From NCBI RefSeq assembly GCF_963855985.1, contig NC_087093.1:937501-1001500 (forward strand): a stretch of 64,000 nt of DNA. Direction: 5' to 3'. A program made the translations under genes and the position numbers. Origin of the DNA: Ostrinia nubilalis (lineage: Eukaryota > Arthropoda > Insecta > Lepidoptera > Crambidae). The stretch's first letter is position 1, and each line of letters begins with the position of its first letter. Of the stretch, positions 22,289-33,900 are shown in pieces. The notes beneath the pieces were generated by a model. It was not told the DNA's origin. It worked only from the letters and a program-made list of their open reading frames with translations, and made no database searches.

Positions 22289-24142
22289 CCTAATGAGCAA
22301 TTCTCCCTATATCGTAAAAGATTCAAGTCACTTTCAGTTGAATGCTACAGTAATTATCTTAATTACATCGAAACTTCTTTGCGAAATGACATAAAAAAAT
22401 TCTGGTCCTTTGTTAAGAGCAACAAGAAGAACTGTGGCGTACCTGACACAATGTCATTTAGTAACGAGGTTGGCAATGGACCTGAAAATGTATGTAAATT
22501 ATTTTCAAATTTTTTCAGCTCAGTATACGAACCTACAGATACCAGTGCTTCGGTTAACTTTGTGTCTCCAACCAATAATCAAATAATTCTCTCCGACTTG
22601 ATTCTTACTAAAGAAAATATAGTTTCTTCCCTCAAATGCTTGGATGTTGCGAAGGGTCCTGGGCCGGATGGCCTACCTGCTTTCTTCCTAAAACATACCG
22701 CTAAGTCTATCAGTACTCTAGTGTTTCATTTATTTAATCGTAGTCTGAAGGAAGGAATTGTGCCTCAAGCGTGGAAGACTGCTAATGTTATTCCTGTATA
22801 TAAAGGTGGTGCCAAACACGATGTTACCAACTATAGGCCAATTTCCTTGTTGTCTACCTTGTCAAAAGTCTTGGAGAAGCTGGTTCATAAGGCAATCTAT
22901 CCCACCCTACACAATACTATCATCCCCGAACAGCATGGATTCGTTCGAAATCGTTCAACAGTAAGTAACCTAATTTTGTATTCAAATTCCTTGTTTGAAA
23001 ATATGGATAATAGACAGCAAGTTGATACAATTTACACAGATTTTTGCAAGGCTTTTGACAAGGTGGACCATACATTACTCTTACAAAAAATTGCATATAA
23101 CGGTATCCGTGGAAGTCTGCTCCGTTGGATTACCTCCTATGTTAAAAATAGAACTCAGAGGGTTGTTGTCCAAGGGTTCAGCTCAGATGTGGTCAGCGTG
23201 ACCTCTGGTGTGGCGCAAGGATCGATCCTGGGTCCTCTACTCTTTGTACTCTTCATTAATGATATAAACACCTGTTTTAGACACAGTAACTTTTTATTAT
23301 ACGCAGACGATCTTAAGGTGTTTCGTAAAATAACTTGCATTGACGATAGTGTCAAATTACAGGAGGACCTGGACCGACTAACTGCTTACTGTTCAGCCAA
23401 TAAACTTCACTTGAGCATACCTAAATGCAAAGTTATATCCTTCACTAAAAAAATCAACTCCATTCAATATGACTATGTGCTTTGTAACACTCCTCTGGAA
23501 CGAGTCTCTTTAATCAAAGATTTAGGTGTACTCTTCGACTCTAAATTGCATTTTGATGCTCACGTCGACTACATCACTGCTAGGGGTTTTCAAATGTTTG
23601 GATTGCTGAGACGTACCTGCAGTTCTTTCAAGAAGCTAAGTACTCACCTGTTACTATACAAATCACTCGTAAGACCTCAGGTGGAGTATGCTACATGTGT
23701 TTGGAACCCATTTTACAATAAATACAGTGATCAACTTGAAACCTTACAACGTAAATATCTACTTAATCTAAATTACCAATCTGTAAAGGTATGGGCCTCA
23801 TATCAATCACTTTTGGATAAATACTCGTTATTAACTCTCAAACAACGGAGACTGTATCTTGACCAATCTATTCTCTTTAAAATTTGTCGTAATGGCTTCG
23901 ATTGCAACCAACTAATTAATCAAATTTACCTGCGCATCCCCAGTCGCTCCCAGCGTATACGAGATGCTTACACTCACAGACTTTTTGCTCCTAAACGATG
24001 TCGAACTAACGCTGGCAAAAGAGCTCCTTTATGGCGATTAATGGATGCATACAACAAATATTTTACTGATATCGATTTATTTGTAGTGTCTCCCTCAAAG
24101 TTCAGAAAGTGCATCCTTGATGTATTAACGAATGTACCTTAA
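22289..24142 (+). pseudogene. LINE ORF2 C-terminal part: reverse transcriptase
   Basis: Open from the insertion edge to a stop at 24140-24142 (about 617 codons). RT blocks in order: GPGPDGLPAFFLKH, VYKGGAKHDVTNYRPISLLS, PEQHGFVRNRST, TDFCKAFDKVDH, SGVAQGSILGPLLF (Ala where many families have Pro), LLYADDLKVF with the catalytic YADD near 23300, then LGVLFDSKLHF. The downstream region (KSLVRPQVEYATCVWNP) is the usual post-RT domain. Intact here, but the ORF as a whole is broken upstream. Confidence 0.88.
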
Positions 24143-24338
24143 TTGTATTTGTTTTTTCTCTTCTTTGCATTAAGTTAAAGCACATATAACACTGTTTGTT
24201 TGCTTGGTTAGCTTGTACCAAAATAAGTTTGTAATATTACTATGAGGATAATAGTGCTGGTTGCGTAATAGTATAAGTTTATTTAATGTTCAGCAGTTGT
24301 ATAAATTTGCAATATTGCGCAATTGTTTGTTATCCCAA

Positions 24339-24362
24339 ATAAAATAAAATAAAATAAAAATA
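24339..24362 (+). repeat. LINE 3' tail microsatellite (AAATA)n
   Basis: 'aaataaaataaaataaaata' follows the LINE 3' UTR and marks its 3' end. Confidence 0.7.
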
Positions 24363-24687
24363 AATAAGTACCTAAGTCTAACTACCTGTACCTGTCTAAT
24401 AGTTCGCAATAAATACATTTTTTATTTATTTTATTTTATTTATTTATTTAGTGCTTAACTCAGCCTGTGCCTGAGGTATGAGAGAGGCACAGGGACATTG
24501 GCCAAATTATGACGTGACAGAGTATATAAATCTGAAGGAGATCTGAAGGCTCGCTGACGTTTGACGTTACAAAAACACCCTGTCGTGCCGCTCACATAAC
24601 TCTAATTTTTTGATTTAAGAGATAGACCTATAGTTTCTATACCCCTCGGTCAATACTGAAGAAAGGCGTGGTTCAGCAATTTTTAGG
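24363..24687. other. Intergenic sequence with TTTATT low-complexity tract
   Basis: A TTTATT-type tract at 24418-24451 may be the reversed tail of another retroelement. No coding remnant recognised. Confidence 0.4.
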
Positions 24688-25281
24688 GTTCCGTAGCCAA
24701 ATGGCAAAAAACGGATTCGTCATGTCTGTCTGTCTGTCCGTCCGTATGTCACAGCCATTTTTTTCCGAAATTATAAGAGCTATACTGTTGAAACTTGGTA
24801 AGTAGATGTATTCTGTGAACCGCATTAAGATTTTGATGCAAAAATAAAAAAATAATAAATATTGGGGGCTCCCCCCCATACTTAAAACTGAAACTCAAAA
24901 ACTTTTTTTTTGTCAAACACATACGTGGTCTTCAAAAATGATATCGAGGTTTCTAAAATACTTTTTTTCTAAACCGAATAGTTTGCGTGACAGACGCTTC
25001 CAAAGTGGAAAAAAGTTGGTCCCCCCCCCTCTAACTTCTAAAATAAGAAAATGAAAAATCTAAAAAAATCATATGATGTACATTACTATAAAAACTACCA
25101 ACGAAAACTGTTTTGATCGAGATCTAGTAAGTAGTTTTTTTTTAATACCTCGTAAATCGTAAACCGCTTATTACCGCGTAATCTTTCATACAAATAACTT
25201 AAATTAAAAAAAAAAATCATAAATCAATGGTACGGAACCCTTTTGTGCGTGAGTCCGACACGCACTTGGCCGGTTTTTTGA
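24688..25281. mobile_element. GGGTTCCGT...CACTTGGCCGG dispersed repeat, copy 1
   Basis: Begins 'agggttccgtagccaaa' and ends 'cacgcacttggccggttttt'. The same ends define the copies at 36635-38275 and 42084-43146. Common lepidopteran interspersed repeat of unassigned class; non-coding. Confidence 0.6.
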
Positions 25282-25760
25282 TACGTTATCATCATTTAGA
25301 AACATCTTCTGTGAGCATACTCGTAGCATTAATTAAAATGGTAACTTACTTGATTGAGCTACTTTTCCAGCTACTTCTTAATCTGTACCTGCAATACAAA
25401 ACATTTGTGTATATGAGTGTTTTCAGTTAATGGATCTACCTATTTAAAAAATATTCGCATAATATACGATGAAATTTGAAAGTCATGCCGTGATGTCAAG
25501 TGGACTACAACGAAAACAGTTTTTGTTGCAATGGAGTAGTAGGTATTAGATTATTATTCTGTGGTATTAGTTATTAGATTGTTTACACTGGTCTTATGGG
25601 TAGGTATGAGGAAACATTAACTCTGTCTTTATTTACATTTTACACATTTAAAGTACATAGGTACTTGTCGGTGTTTTTTGTGAGCTTTCAGATTAGGTTA
25701 AAGTTCAGGACAATATTGTTCGGATGACAGCACACCTAAGTTTAACACTGTGGCACCTCA

Positions 25761-26683
25761 TGTAATGAGGGCTATCGCGTATGAAATCGCCGCTAGAGGC
25801 GCTTGTGTAGCGTGAGGTCTTCGAAACGTCAAATGTCACTGTTTGTTTACGAGTTGGCTACGCGCGCGCTTTTATATTTCTAATTAAATTAATATTGCGA
25901 GTATTAACAATACTTTAGATTAATTATGGCAAATACAGATTACGGATCTATGAATGTCACTGCTTTAAAAGTGGAGTTAAGAAAAAGAGGTGCAAAATTA
26001 AACGGTCTGAAAGAACAGCTAATTCAGAGGTTAGTTTTTTATATTTACAAACAATATCTTGTCTAAAGTTGGCTTGTTTATCCAGATTACAGCTGTGTTT
26101 TTCTTTTTACAGGCTTCAAGACTAATAGAAATAATAATTTTGTTGGAAACATAACAGATGGAATAAAAAATGACGATTTGGCGTATACCTACTGTTGAGT
26201 GGCCTTCGGACAGTTCATACATCAGCGTAACATCGAAAAGTGTACCTGACTTAGATATATGTAGTGAATATTTCTACTTACTTTTTAGAGGTTTATAAAG
26301 ACAATGTGGGTATGACGGAGTGTGCTTGCAGTTCATAGAAAAGGCTATAATATGATGATAAATGAATATTTGGTGGCTCTAGTGACATATACACAAAATA
26401 ATTTGCATTTTTATAGGGGACAAGTCCACTCTGAAAACACGAAAGCATTGTCATATTTTATGACTGTGAAAGAAAGAAAGAAAGAAAATATTTTATTTGC
26501 AACACTGTGGCATGGCCAATACGTTTACATTTTAGTTCTAGGGTATTAAATATGATCTAATATAATCATCTAATGAAGATACAAGTTTTGGCGCTCGTAA
26601 TACGAACTTTGACAGCCGTAGTTTAGGACCTCACGCTACAGTGGCGCCATCTGATGAAACAAAAAACGATAGCCCTCATTCTA
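25761..26683. mobile_element. TIR element, AATGAGGGCTATCG ends, with a SAP exon
   Basis: Left AATGAGGGCTATCG and right CGATAGCCCTCATT are inverted, each followed inward by 'gacctcacgctac'-type sequence and a 'ggcgcc' word. Length about 920 bp. A short copy of the same family is at 55979-56195. It contains one apparent coding exon (25926-26029). Confidence 0.6.
25926..26029 (+). CDS. SAP-domain first exon inside a TIR element
   Basis: ATG at 25926; 34 codons then AG before a GTTAGT donor at 26030. The sequence MNVTALKVELRKRGAKLNGL followed by KEQLIQ fits the SAP (SAF-A/B, Acinus, PIAS) DNA-binding motif: helix, 'KRGA..NGLK' turn, helix. No second exon was recognised within the element, so it is a remnant or relies on a downstream acceptor. 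SAP motifs occur at the N-terminus of some arthropod transposon-associated proteins; that link is inference. Confidence 0.55.
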
Positions 26684-26889
26684 ATTAGTGCTAATTTGCA
26701 ATTACAATTATGTGTAGTCTTATGCACTGTTTTTTGTGCATGAACCGCTTGACTTAATCGTTTTCTAAGAAAAAGTTAAACTGGGAACAAATACTCACTA
26801 CCTTCAAACCTGCAACTGTAATAAGTGCCCAGCCGGCTAGGATCGCGCCATGTTAAAATCTTATCGATGATTTTATAAACGACTAAATA

Positions 26890-27566
26890 CAGGGTGGAAA
26901 CGTTAAGTGATCTCACTCGATTATTTCTTAACTATACAAGATATTAAAAAACTGGTTACTGATCCTGAAAGTGCTTAATGAGCTCTTTCAAACGGTACCA
27001 ATAATAAGTTACAGAATAAACTGGATCTATCTGAAAATTCAATGTTTCCAGCTTCCATACTAAATGTATGCCAGACACAATATTAGAAGTGTAATTTTTT
27101 TAATTTAATATTAAATACTTAAAATAAACTCGTAAATTGAATTCTTATTTTAAATTATTAATGAAAAACATTGGTTTTAGGCTTTACTTGCTATAATATT
27201 GTCAAGAGATGAGTGTCATGACTGTGGTAGTACTAAATGTATGGAAGAAGGAAACATTGAATTTTTGGTTAGATCCAGTTTATTCTGTAACCTATTATTG
27301 ATACCATTGGATAGAGTTTGTGAAGCACTTTTAGAATCAGTAATCAGTTTTACGATATCATATGTAGTTTTTAAAATAATGTGACTTTACCAAATGTATG
27401 GAAGCTGGAAACATTGAAGTTTCGGATAGATCCAGTTTATTCTGTAACCTATTATTAATACCGTTTGATAGAGCTCATGAAGCACTTTCAGGATCAATAA
27501 CTAGTTTATTGATATCTTGTATAGTTTAGAAATAATCGAGTGAGATCACTTATCGTTTCCACCCTG
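26890..27566. mobile_element. TA-flanked fold-back element with CAGGGTGGAAACG ends (677 bp)
   Basis: TA precedes (26888-26889) and follows (27567-27568). Left end CAGGGTGGAAACGTTAAGTG; right end is its near-complement. The right arm contains two direct copies (about 27225-27390 and 27391-27560) of the sequence complementary to the left arm ('ggatagatccagtttattct'). Non-coding. Shares the TA-CAGGGTG signature with 17343-17606. Confidence 0.7.
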
Positions 27567-27597
27567 TATGTGTGGGCTTATCGCTGGAAGTGTATGG

Positions 27598-27762
27598 GCC
27601 GGAAGTCGTAGCGTGGGCAGACCTCCCACTAGGTGGACCGACGATCTGGTGAAGGTCGCGGGAAGAGCCTGGATGAGGACAGCGCAGGACCGGTCGTTAT
27701 GGTAATCCTTGGGGGAGGTCTTTGTCCAGCAGTGGACGTCATTTGGCTGAAACGAACGATGG
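27598..27762 (+). mobile_element. RTE-type LINE 3' end fragment
   Basis: Encodes a decayed [24 protein letters not shown] segment and ends 'cgtcatttggctgaaacgaa'. Lies about 100 bases upstream of the first visible ABCG exon. Confidence 0.75.
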
Positions 27763-27863
27763 GCTTATCGTTAAAAATCGATAAAAAGCTTCGATAAAAG
27801 TTTATCATCGTAGGCGGGCTGGAAAGAGCCCATTTACAAATTCAATTTATTTTTCTTTTCCAG

Positions 27864-27981
27864 GTTCAAAGATAATCCTGCGCAGCATCAATGGCGAGTT
27901 CCGGTCGGGCCAGCTGACCGCCATCTTGGGACCCTCGGGGGCCGGCAAGAGCACGCTGCTTAACATCCTCGCGGGTTACAG
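27864..27981 (+). CDS. ABCG exon 1 (first visible): Walker A
   Basis: Acceptor 'cttttccag', donor AG|gtcggt. Reads [20 protein letters not shown], then [27 protein letters not shown] is the Walker A ATP-binding loop. Enters with two bases of a split codon (x|GT, Gly expected) and leaves with two (AG|, Arg). Confidence 0.92.
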
Positions 27982-30900
27982 GTCGGTCATCATCATCATA
28001 AAACGTCTTGATTCTCTGGATCTTGGATTCTCCAGAGAATCCACATTATTTCCAGCCTACTCACTCACCGCACAACAAAAACAGATAAATTTTTGGGTTT
28101 CGTACATATTTCAAAAACCTGAAACTCCTTTGCGAGACAACTCAACCTTTATCGGTTGGCACTCCTGTATAACCACTGTATAAACTGAAACTGTAGTTTG
28201 AAGGAGAGTTGATATTCCTGATAATTGAAAACAGAACCCTTTTGAAGATCACAATTGCTCTCTACCTGATTATCTAGCATAGGTAACCATAGGTAGGTAG
28301 CTTAATGCCCGTTTTCACTTAATAGGAATTTTGTTTACATAGGGGTCACTTAAAAATTAGGGATTGATGGTGAAAACGGGCAAAAGTGCCCTGAAAATGA
28401 CCTATTAGTATGTATCTACTAGTAAATAAATTCAATTTGTGTAGCAGTGATTTAGTTACGAAGGTCTACTAATTACTTAGACTAGATAAATCACATAACA
28501 ATAATAGACAGGTAACTGGTATGGCAAATTGTACCATGTTTATGAAACGCTCAATTAGACGTTGACTTCTGCCCCCTGTAACATATTCATGAGTCATGGC
28601 TGGGAAATAAGTTTCCTCGTTTGTTATACAGGGTGTTGACTGTAACAACAAAAGCAGCATTTGCCCAAAAGAGAATTCGCAGGTGTGGGCAAAATATTGC
28701 TGCCAAGAAGGTAGGCAGGGTAGCAACGTGAGCAGAATGCAGAGTGTATTGAATTCGTTAAGAAGCTAAAACGGCGACCAAACGATTTGGTTACATTTGG
28801 GTCATTCTACGAAGAGGCCGTTTTTTTGTTCAGGTGAAATTACTTGTAAAATAGTTTGTATTCGTTTAGTTATGAACTTCTATAAGCAAGAGTGTACTTA
28901 GTAGCTTCAAAAAATATGTGAAGAAACATAAAAGACATTTGTTTTATTAAATTTTTTTCTGCCGATAGTATGTGACATATCACGCTCTGTCGACTGTTAT
29001 GAACACGGCTTTTCATGTTTGCATACCTGCAAAAAAAACCTCGTTCATTAAAATGGGATAACAAGTCGTGATTAGTAAATCAGACATACTCAAGACTATA
29101 TCTATTAAATATTAATAAATTTCGATCTGAAAATAAGAAATTACCGACGATTCTACAACTGTTATAAGATTTTTGACACACCTGTCGACTGTTGAAGTTT
29201 CTACCAAAAGATGAAGAAAATTTAATGGTGGGAACATTAATTTATATTTTATGACAACACCTCAACCCACTTGTTATTGTACAGAGACATTTTTTTCTGC
29301 AAAGAGAGTATTGCACCAGTTAATTATATTTTAAGAGTGGTTCTACATCATCTCAAAGTTGAAGTGTCACTTCTAAAAAACATATAATTAAAATATGTTA
29401 CTTATTAGAGATGTTTTTATCACATGCCCTTGTTCAAATGTGGAATTATTTACTGTGCCTAGATTATTTACAATCTAACTGCAAAATTAAAACCACAATT
29501 TTCAAATTACTTCAAATTGTCATTTCTGTCTATGTCACACTTGTCTATAGTTTTGTCGACAGAAATGATATATTCATGTTTTTAATACTGTTTTCAATTA
29601 ATTCCTGACTCAAACAGAAGGTTTTATTGTGTGTGTGATATGTACGTATCTGTCTGTGACATCGTGGCACTACAATTATATCCATGCTTCCGTCTAAATT
29701 ATTAAAGAATTTTAAAATAGCGCTATCAGACAGAAACCTGATTGTTTAACTTTTTTCTGCCAGTTATGCATATTATTACGATTTTAGGGCTCGATATTTG
29801 GTCAAATCTATCAAGAGCATTTCGTTCTTTGAAAATTATTCAATAAAAACATGATTGTTAGCAATGAGAAATTGCAAATGCAATAATTTTTTATAACATG
29901 AAACATTAGTGATTTCAAAATAAAAAACAGTAGTTTGTGATTTTTTTTGTCCAATATTTATAAATTTTATTACAAAATCGGTAGAACGAAACGTATTTGT
30001 TGTGATCGCTCTGTTCATATTGCCATGCATGAAGTATTGCATGCAACATTTTTTTTATTTATATAAAACATTTCTGAGACTCAGTTTCAAGTATTTGACG
30101 ATCTTCCTAATTCCGCAAAACAAAAACGCATTCATTTAATGTCATCGCCTAGTGATGAGGCTATTTTTTGATTCGTCGACAGAAATGATTTATTTTCTGA
30201 CGACATTGTTTCTTATTTTTTTAATTCTAAACTTTTGATTACCTTTAATTATTTGAGACTGAGAACTAGTTTTTAACGTTAAAGGCTATAATATTACGGC
30301 TTGATTTTGTTTCAATTTTTATAATTCTTAGGACCTACAACACAAAGTGTCATATTTGTCGATTTTAAGGTCACTTCTGTCTATCTCATTATTTAAAAAA
30401 AGTTCATTTTAAAAGGACATTGTCAGAAACGGCCTCAGATTCCTGGGCACAGCAGTAAAGTATCAAAATTGATCTCTTACTTTTTGAATACATAAATATT
30501 AATTAGATTGTAATGGACACTTGAGGATTAGAAAATGAAATAATAAAAGTCTTTTATATGTATTCCATAATACTATGACGACATCCGGACATTTTAGGGC
30601 GTGGCCTGCTCCATATCCTATGAAGTTCCATAATTTGTGTCGATAAAATCTATGTAAAATCGGCACAAGGCAATGCCGTACTTCATTGTTAGGAATCCAC
30701 GTAATAGTGATGTTGATTGCGGTCATCATAGACAATAAGATACCGATCTTGTAAATAAAATAAATCGTCCAAATTGCTACAGTATGACTAGATTTTAATT
30801 AAAAGTTAAAAATATATTGCACGATACTACAAGAAGCTATCTAATGTGTCCAACTGGTCTAAAAGGTCATGAATAAAATAAAAAGAATTGTGATCATAAT

Positions 30901-33900
30901 ACTGATATTGACAATGACATAAATATGGGATCATCTTTAATATAATTATCTGTAACAGTTTCAAAATCCGATGAAAAATCCAATGCCGCTTAAAGTGAGA
31001 GAAATGTCTAAAGTTCTAATAGAATTGAAAGTTTTATTCACTCAAAATGCTTATAACAATAATTGGTAATACATTTCAAATATTAAGTACCTACCTTTAT
31101 AATGTATCGATAGAACCAAAATGATGTCCTCTCAGTTTGGAAAGGGAAAACCCAGGATTGGGGGAGCGCTCCAGGCAATTTTCAGAACATTTCATAGGTG
31201 GTAGTAAATAATATTTATTTTATTATTAAAATTGAATATTTTGATATTGATAAAATTGAATATACCTTTCGATTCAAATACCGAATATTTTTCAATCGAT
31301 AAAAATTATCGAGAATTGTTAATAATATTCAATTAAAAGTTGTTCAATCCCTAGTCATGCATAGACTAAGACGGTAACCGTGGAGATAGTTAGTTTGGTA
31401 AGTCACGTGTTAAATGTCAAGAGTGGAAAGTAAACATAGGATTCATGTTATTTATTTACGTGCAAAATGTAAGTAAGTAAATGATAAAAGTGGAACGCCG
31501 AGCTATTTCCAAAACCCGTCCAATATTATAATACAATTTGGCTGCGACAACTACAATACAGAACATCTCCCAAATCGATGTGCATACAATATTATAATAC
31601 AATACTAGTAAGTAAGAGGTTATGATAACAATATTGCTATCAATAAGTTTATAGAATTGGTCCGCCAGGAATAATTGTTCTTACATAAAGATTTGTGTCA
31701 TTTAGAACCTAGAAAGTATTTTTTCGGCACTGTTGATCTAACGGCGAACAATGTATGGAGAACGAACATTGTCCTTTAATAATTAAGTTTGATCTCTGTC
31801 GTTATTTTTTATAAGATTCTTTATATTAGACAAATATTTTTGATACCATAAATAATTAAAAAAGTGGATTTTACTTTTTTTTTCTTTTCACCTACCCTAT
31901 CGTAGAATGACCCATTTAAAAGGGCTTGGTTGGTCCCTTTTTGGGATTGTCCAGTAACCAGCACATTAATTACATTACAATAAAAATAGGTATTATGTAC
32001 GATAATTGCAAAAACTTTTGTGTGAATGATAGGAATGCTAGTGGAAATCGGTAGGTTTGCGAAAACACGTGCGAGTTAAAATCGTACGTAGCACTGTAAT
32101 CAGTAATGTGGCAGAGTTGTTTAAATAAGTTAAAATAGCAGTTATTTTTACATTTAATTTTACTCTTGGTGGGATTTAATTTTATGTATTTTACTCTTGG
32201 AACACAAGGACGTTGCATAATGTTTATAATAAGTTATAGTTACATTTAGATTCTCTCTTTCAACCTGTATTTGCTAGTTTACTTGTCGTAACTGTTAGGG
32301 TCTTACTAGACGTTAGATATAAATTAAAGGCGGACTGTATTTCATAGGTGTAATGATTATAAATATATCGCTAGTTCGCGCCTACGTGGGAGGGCCGCGT
32401 CTGACACCGGTGACGGTCGTGAGGCTGAGTGGGCGTCGGGCACGTACGGAGTGTGCCGGCGCCTCGCGCGGAGACGATGATGGCCGATCGATGTCGAAGA
32501 AGCCCGAGGACCCGAGAAGCGCCAACAGTAACCATAGCTACAATAATACTTTAACTGCCTTCAGTGCTAATATAAAATGTAAATAGGAACACAAAGTAAA
32601 CTATCCGTCAAACATTCCAATGTAAATTACAATAACAATTTTATTTAACCATGACTAACTTCGTGAAGTTAAACGGTACAGTCATAAGGTGATCTCACTC
32701 CATTAATATTTTAGGACGAAAAATTTCAGTTAACATGCAAAAATATAAAGAATAGTTTATTAGTGTTGAGGTCAAGAAACTAACGCATGCACCAATCGTT
32801 TTTGTATAAATATGTATAATAAAGGTCAGTGCGGTTTGTATGATAAACCACAATGAAGTAACAAATATCTATACTAATATTATAAATGCGAAAGTAACTC
32901 TGTCTGTCTTGCTTTCACGCCTAAACTACTGAACCGATTTTGATGAAATTTGGCATAGAGATAGTATGAGTCCCAAAAAGAAAGGACATAGGATAGTTTT
33001 TATCCCGATTTTTGAAACAGGGACGCGCGCGATAATTTCTTTCTGTGACAGACAAAATTCCACGCAGGCGAAGCCGCGGGCGGAAAGCTAGTATCATAAT
33101 ATGTGTGTGTATAAAATATTATTATATATTTTCTTGGAAAACGATGTCTACGTATGTTCTTAACATTACGATTATTAGAATTACTAACATCAATCAAATG
33201 TCCAAACAACATTTTAAGCAGGAAAATATATAAATTTTGTTCTATAAGACATCCTCGAAGCGCGTGTTTTCGGCTACCGAACCAGTTCATCTAGTTGGTT
33301 CAAGGTGGACTTTATCTCCGTAATTATTGATATTGTTTGTATGTTACTCAACAAATAATTAAACTAACTCAACAAATAATAATTGGTCCCAATTTTAAGA
33401 TCGTAGACACAATATCATAAATTATGAAATGCGGGAAACAAAAGCAATTGTAAGGTCATGAAAAAAAAACTCATAAAACTCATTTATTTTTGCAAATAGG
33501 CTTTTAAAAAGCGCTTTTACACGTCCCAGTATTAACCCTACCACTGCTTCAGGACAATAAATGGGCCAGTGCCACAGAATAAGTAATAGTCAGTGCTGAG
33601 AAGAAACAGCGCAAGAATCTCAGTCATGTTTTGTTTAATCTAGTTTTATCTAGTGGCTTAGGGTGGATTCGACCAAACAAGAGTAAATATTAATCTCAGA
33701 ATAAATCGTCAGTTTTGACATATTTCCCATACGAAAACTGTCAATGTGGCATTCATACCAGGAGTTATTCTCGGATAAAAGTTTGGTCGAATCGGGCCTT
33801 AGTCTATATTTATGATAGGTTAGTCGTTACAGAAAGTCCTTAGTAATGTTACTTGCAATTTTAATATAATCATGGATTCAATTAAGCATTTAAGTCAATT

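Larger units (their letters stand above)
18960..24362 (+). mobile_element. Non-LTR retrotransposon (LINE), 5'-truncated and interrupted
   Basis: Order: end of an FP-type ORF1 (18967-19359), spacer, ORF2 with EN-type endonuclease (from 19823) and reverse transcriptase (to 24142), then a 3' UTR and an (AAATA)n tail at about 24339-24362. It is truncated inside ORF1, lacks a piece of the endonuclease and is split by a fold-back insertion at 20861-22288. The RT resembles the Jockey/CR1 group; the exact clade is not decided by eye. Confidence 0.85.
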
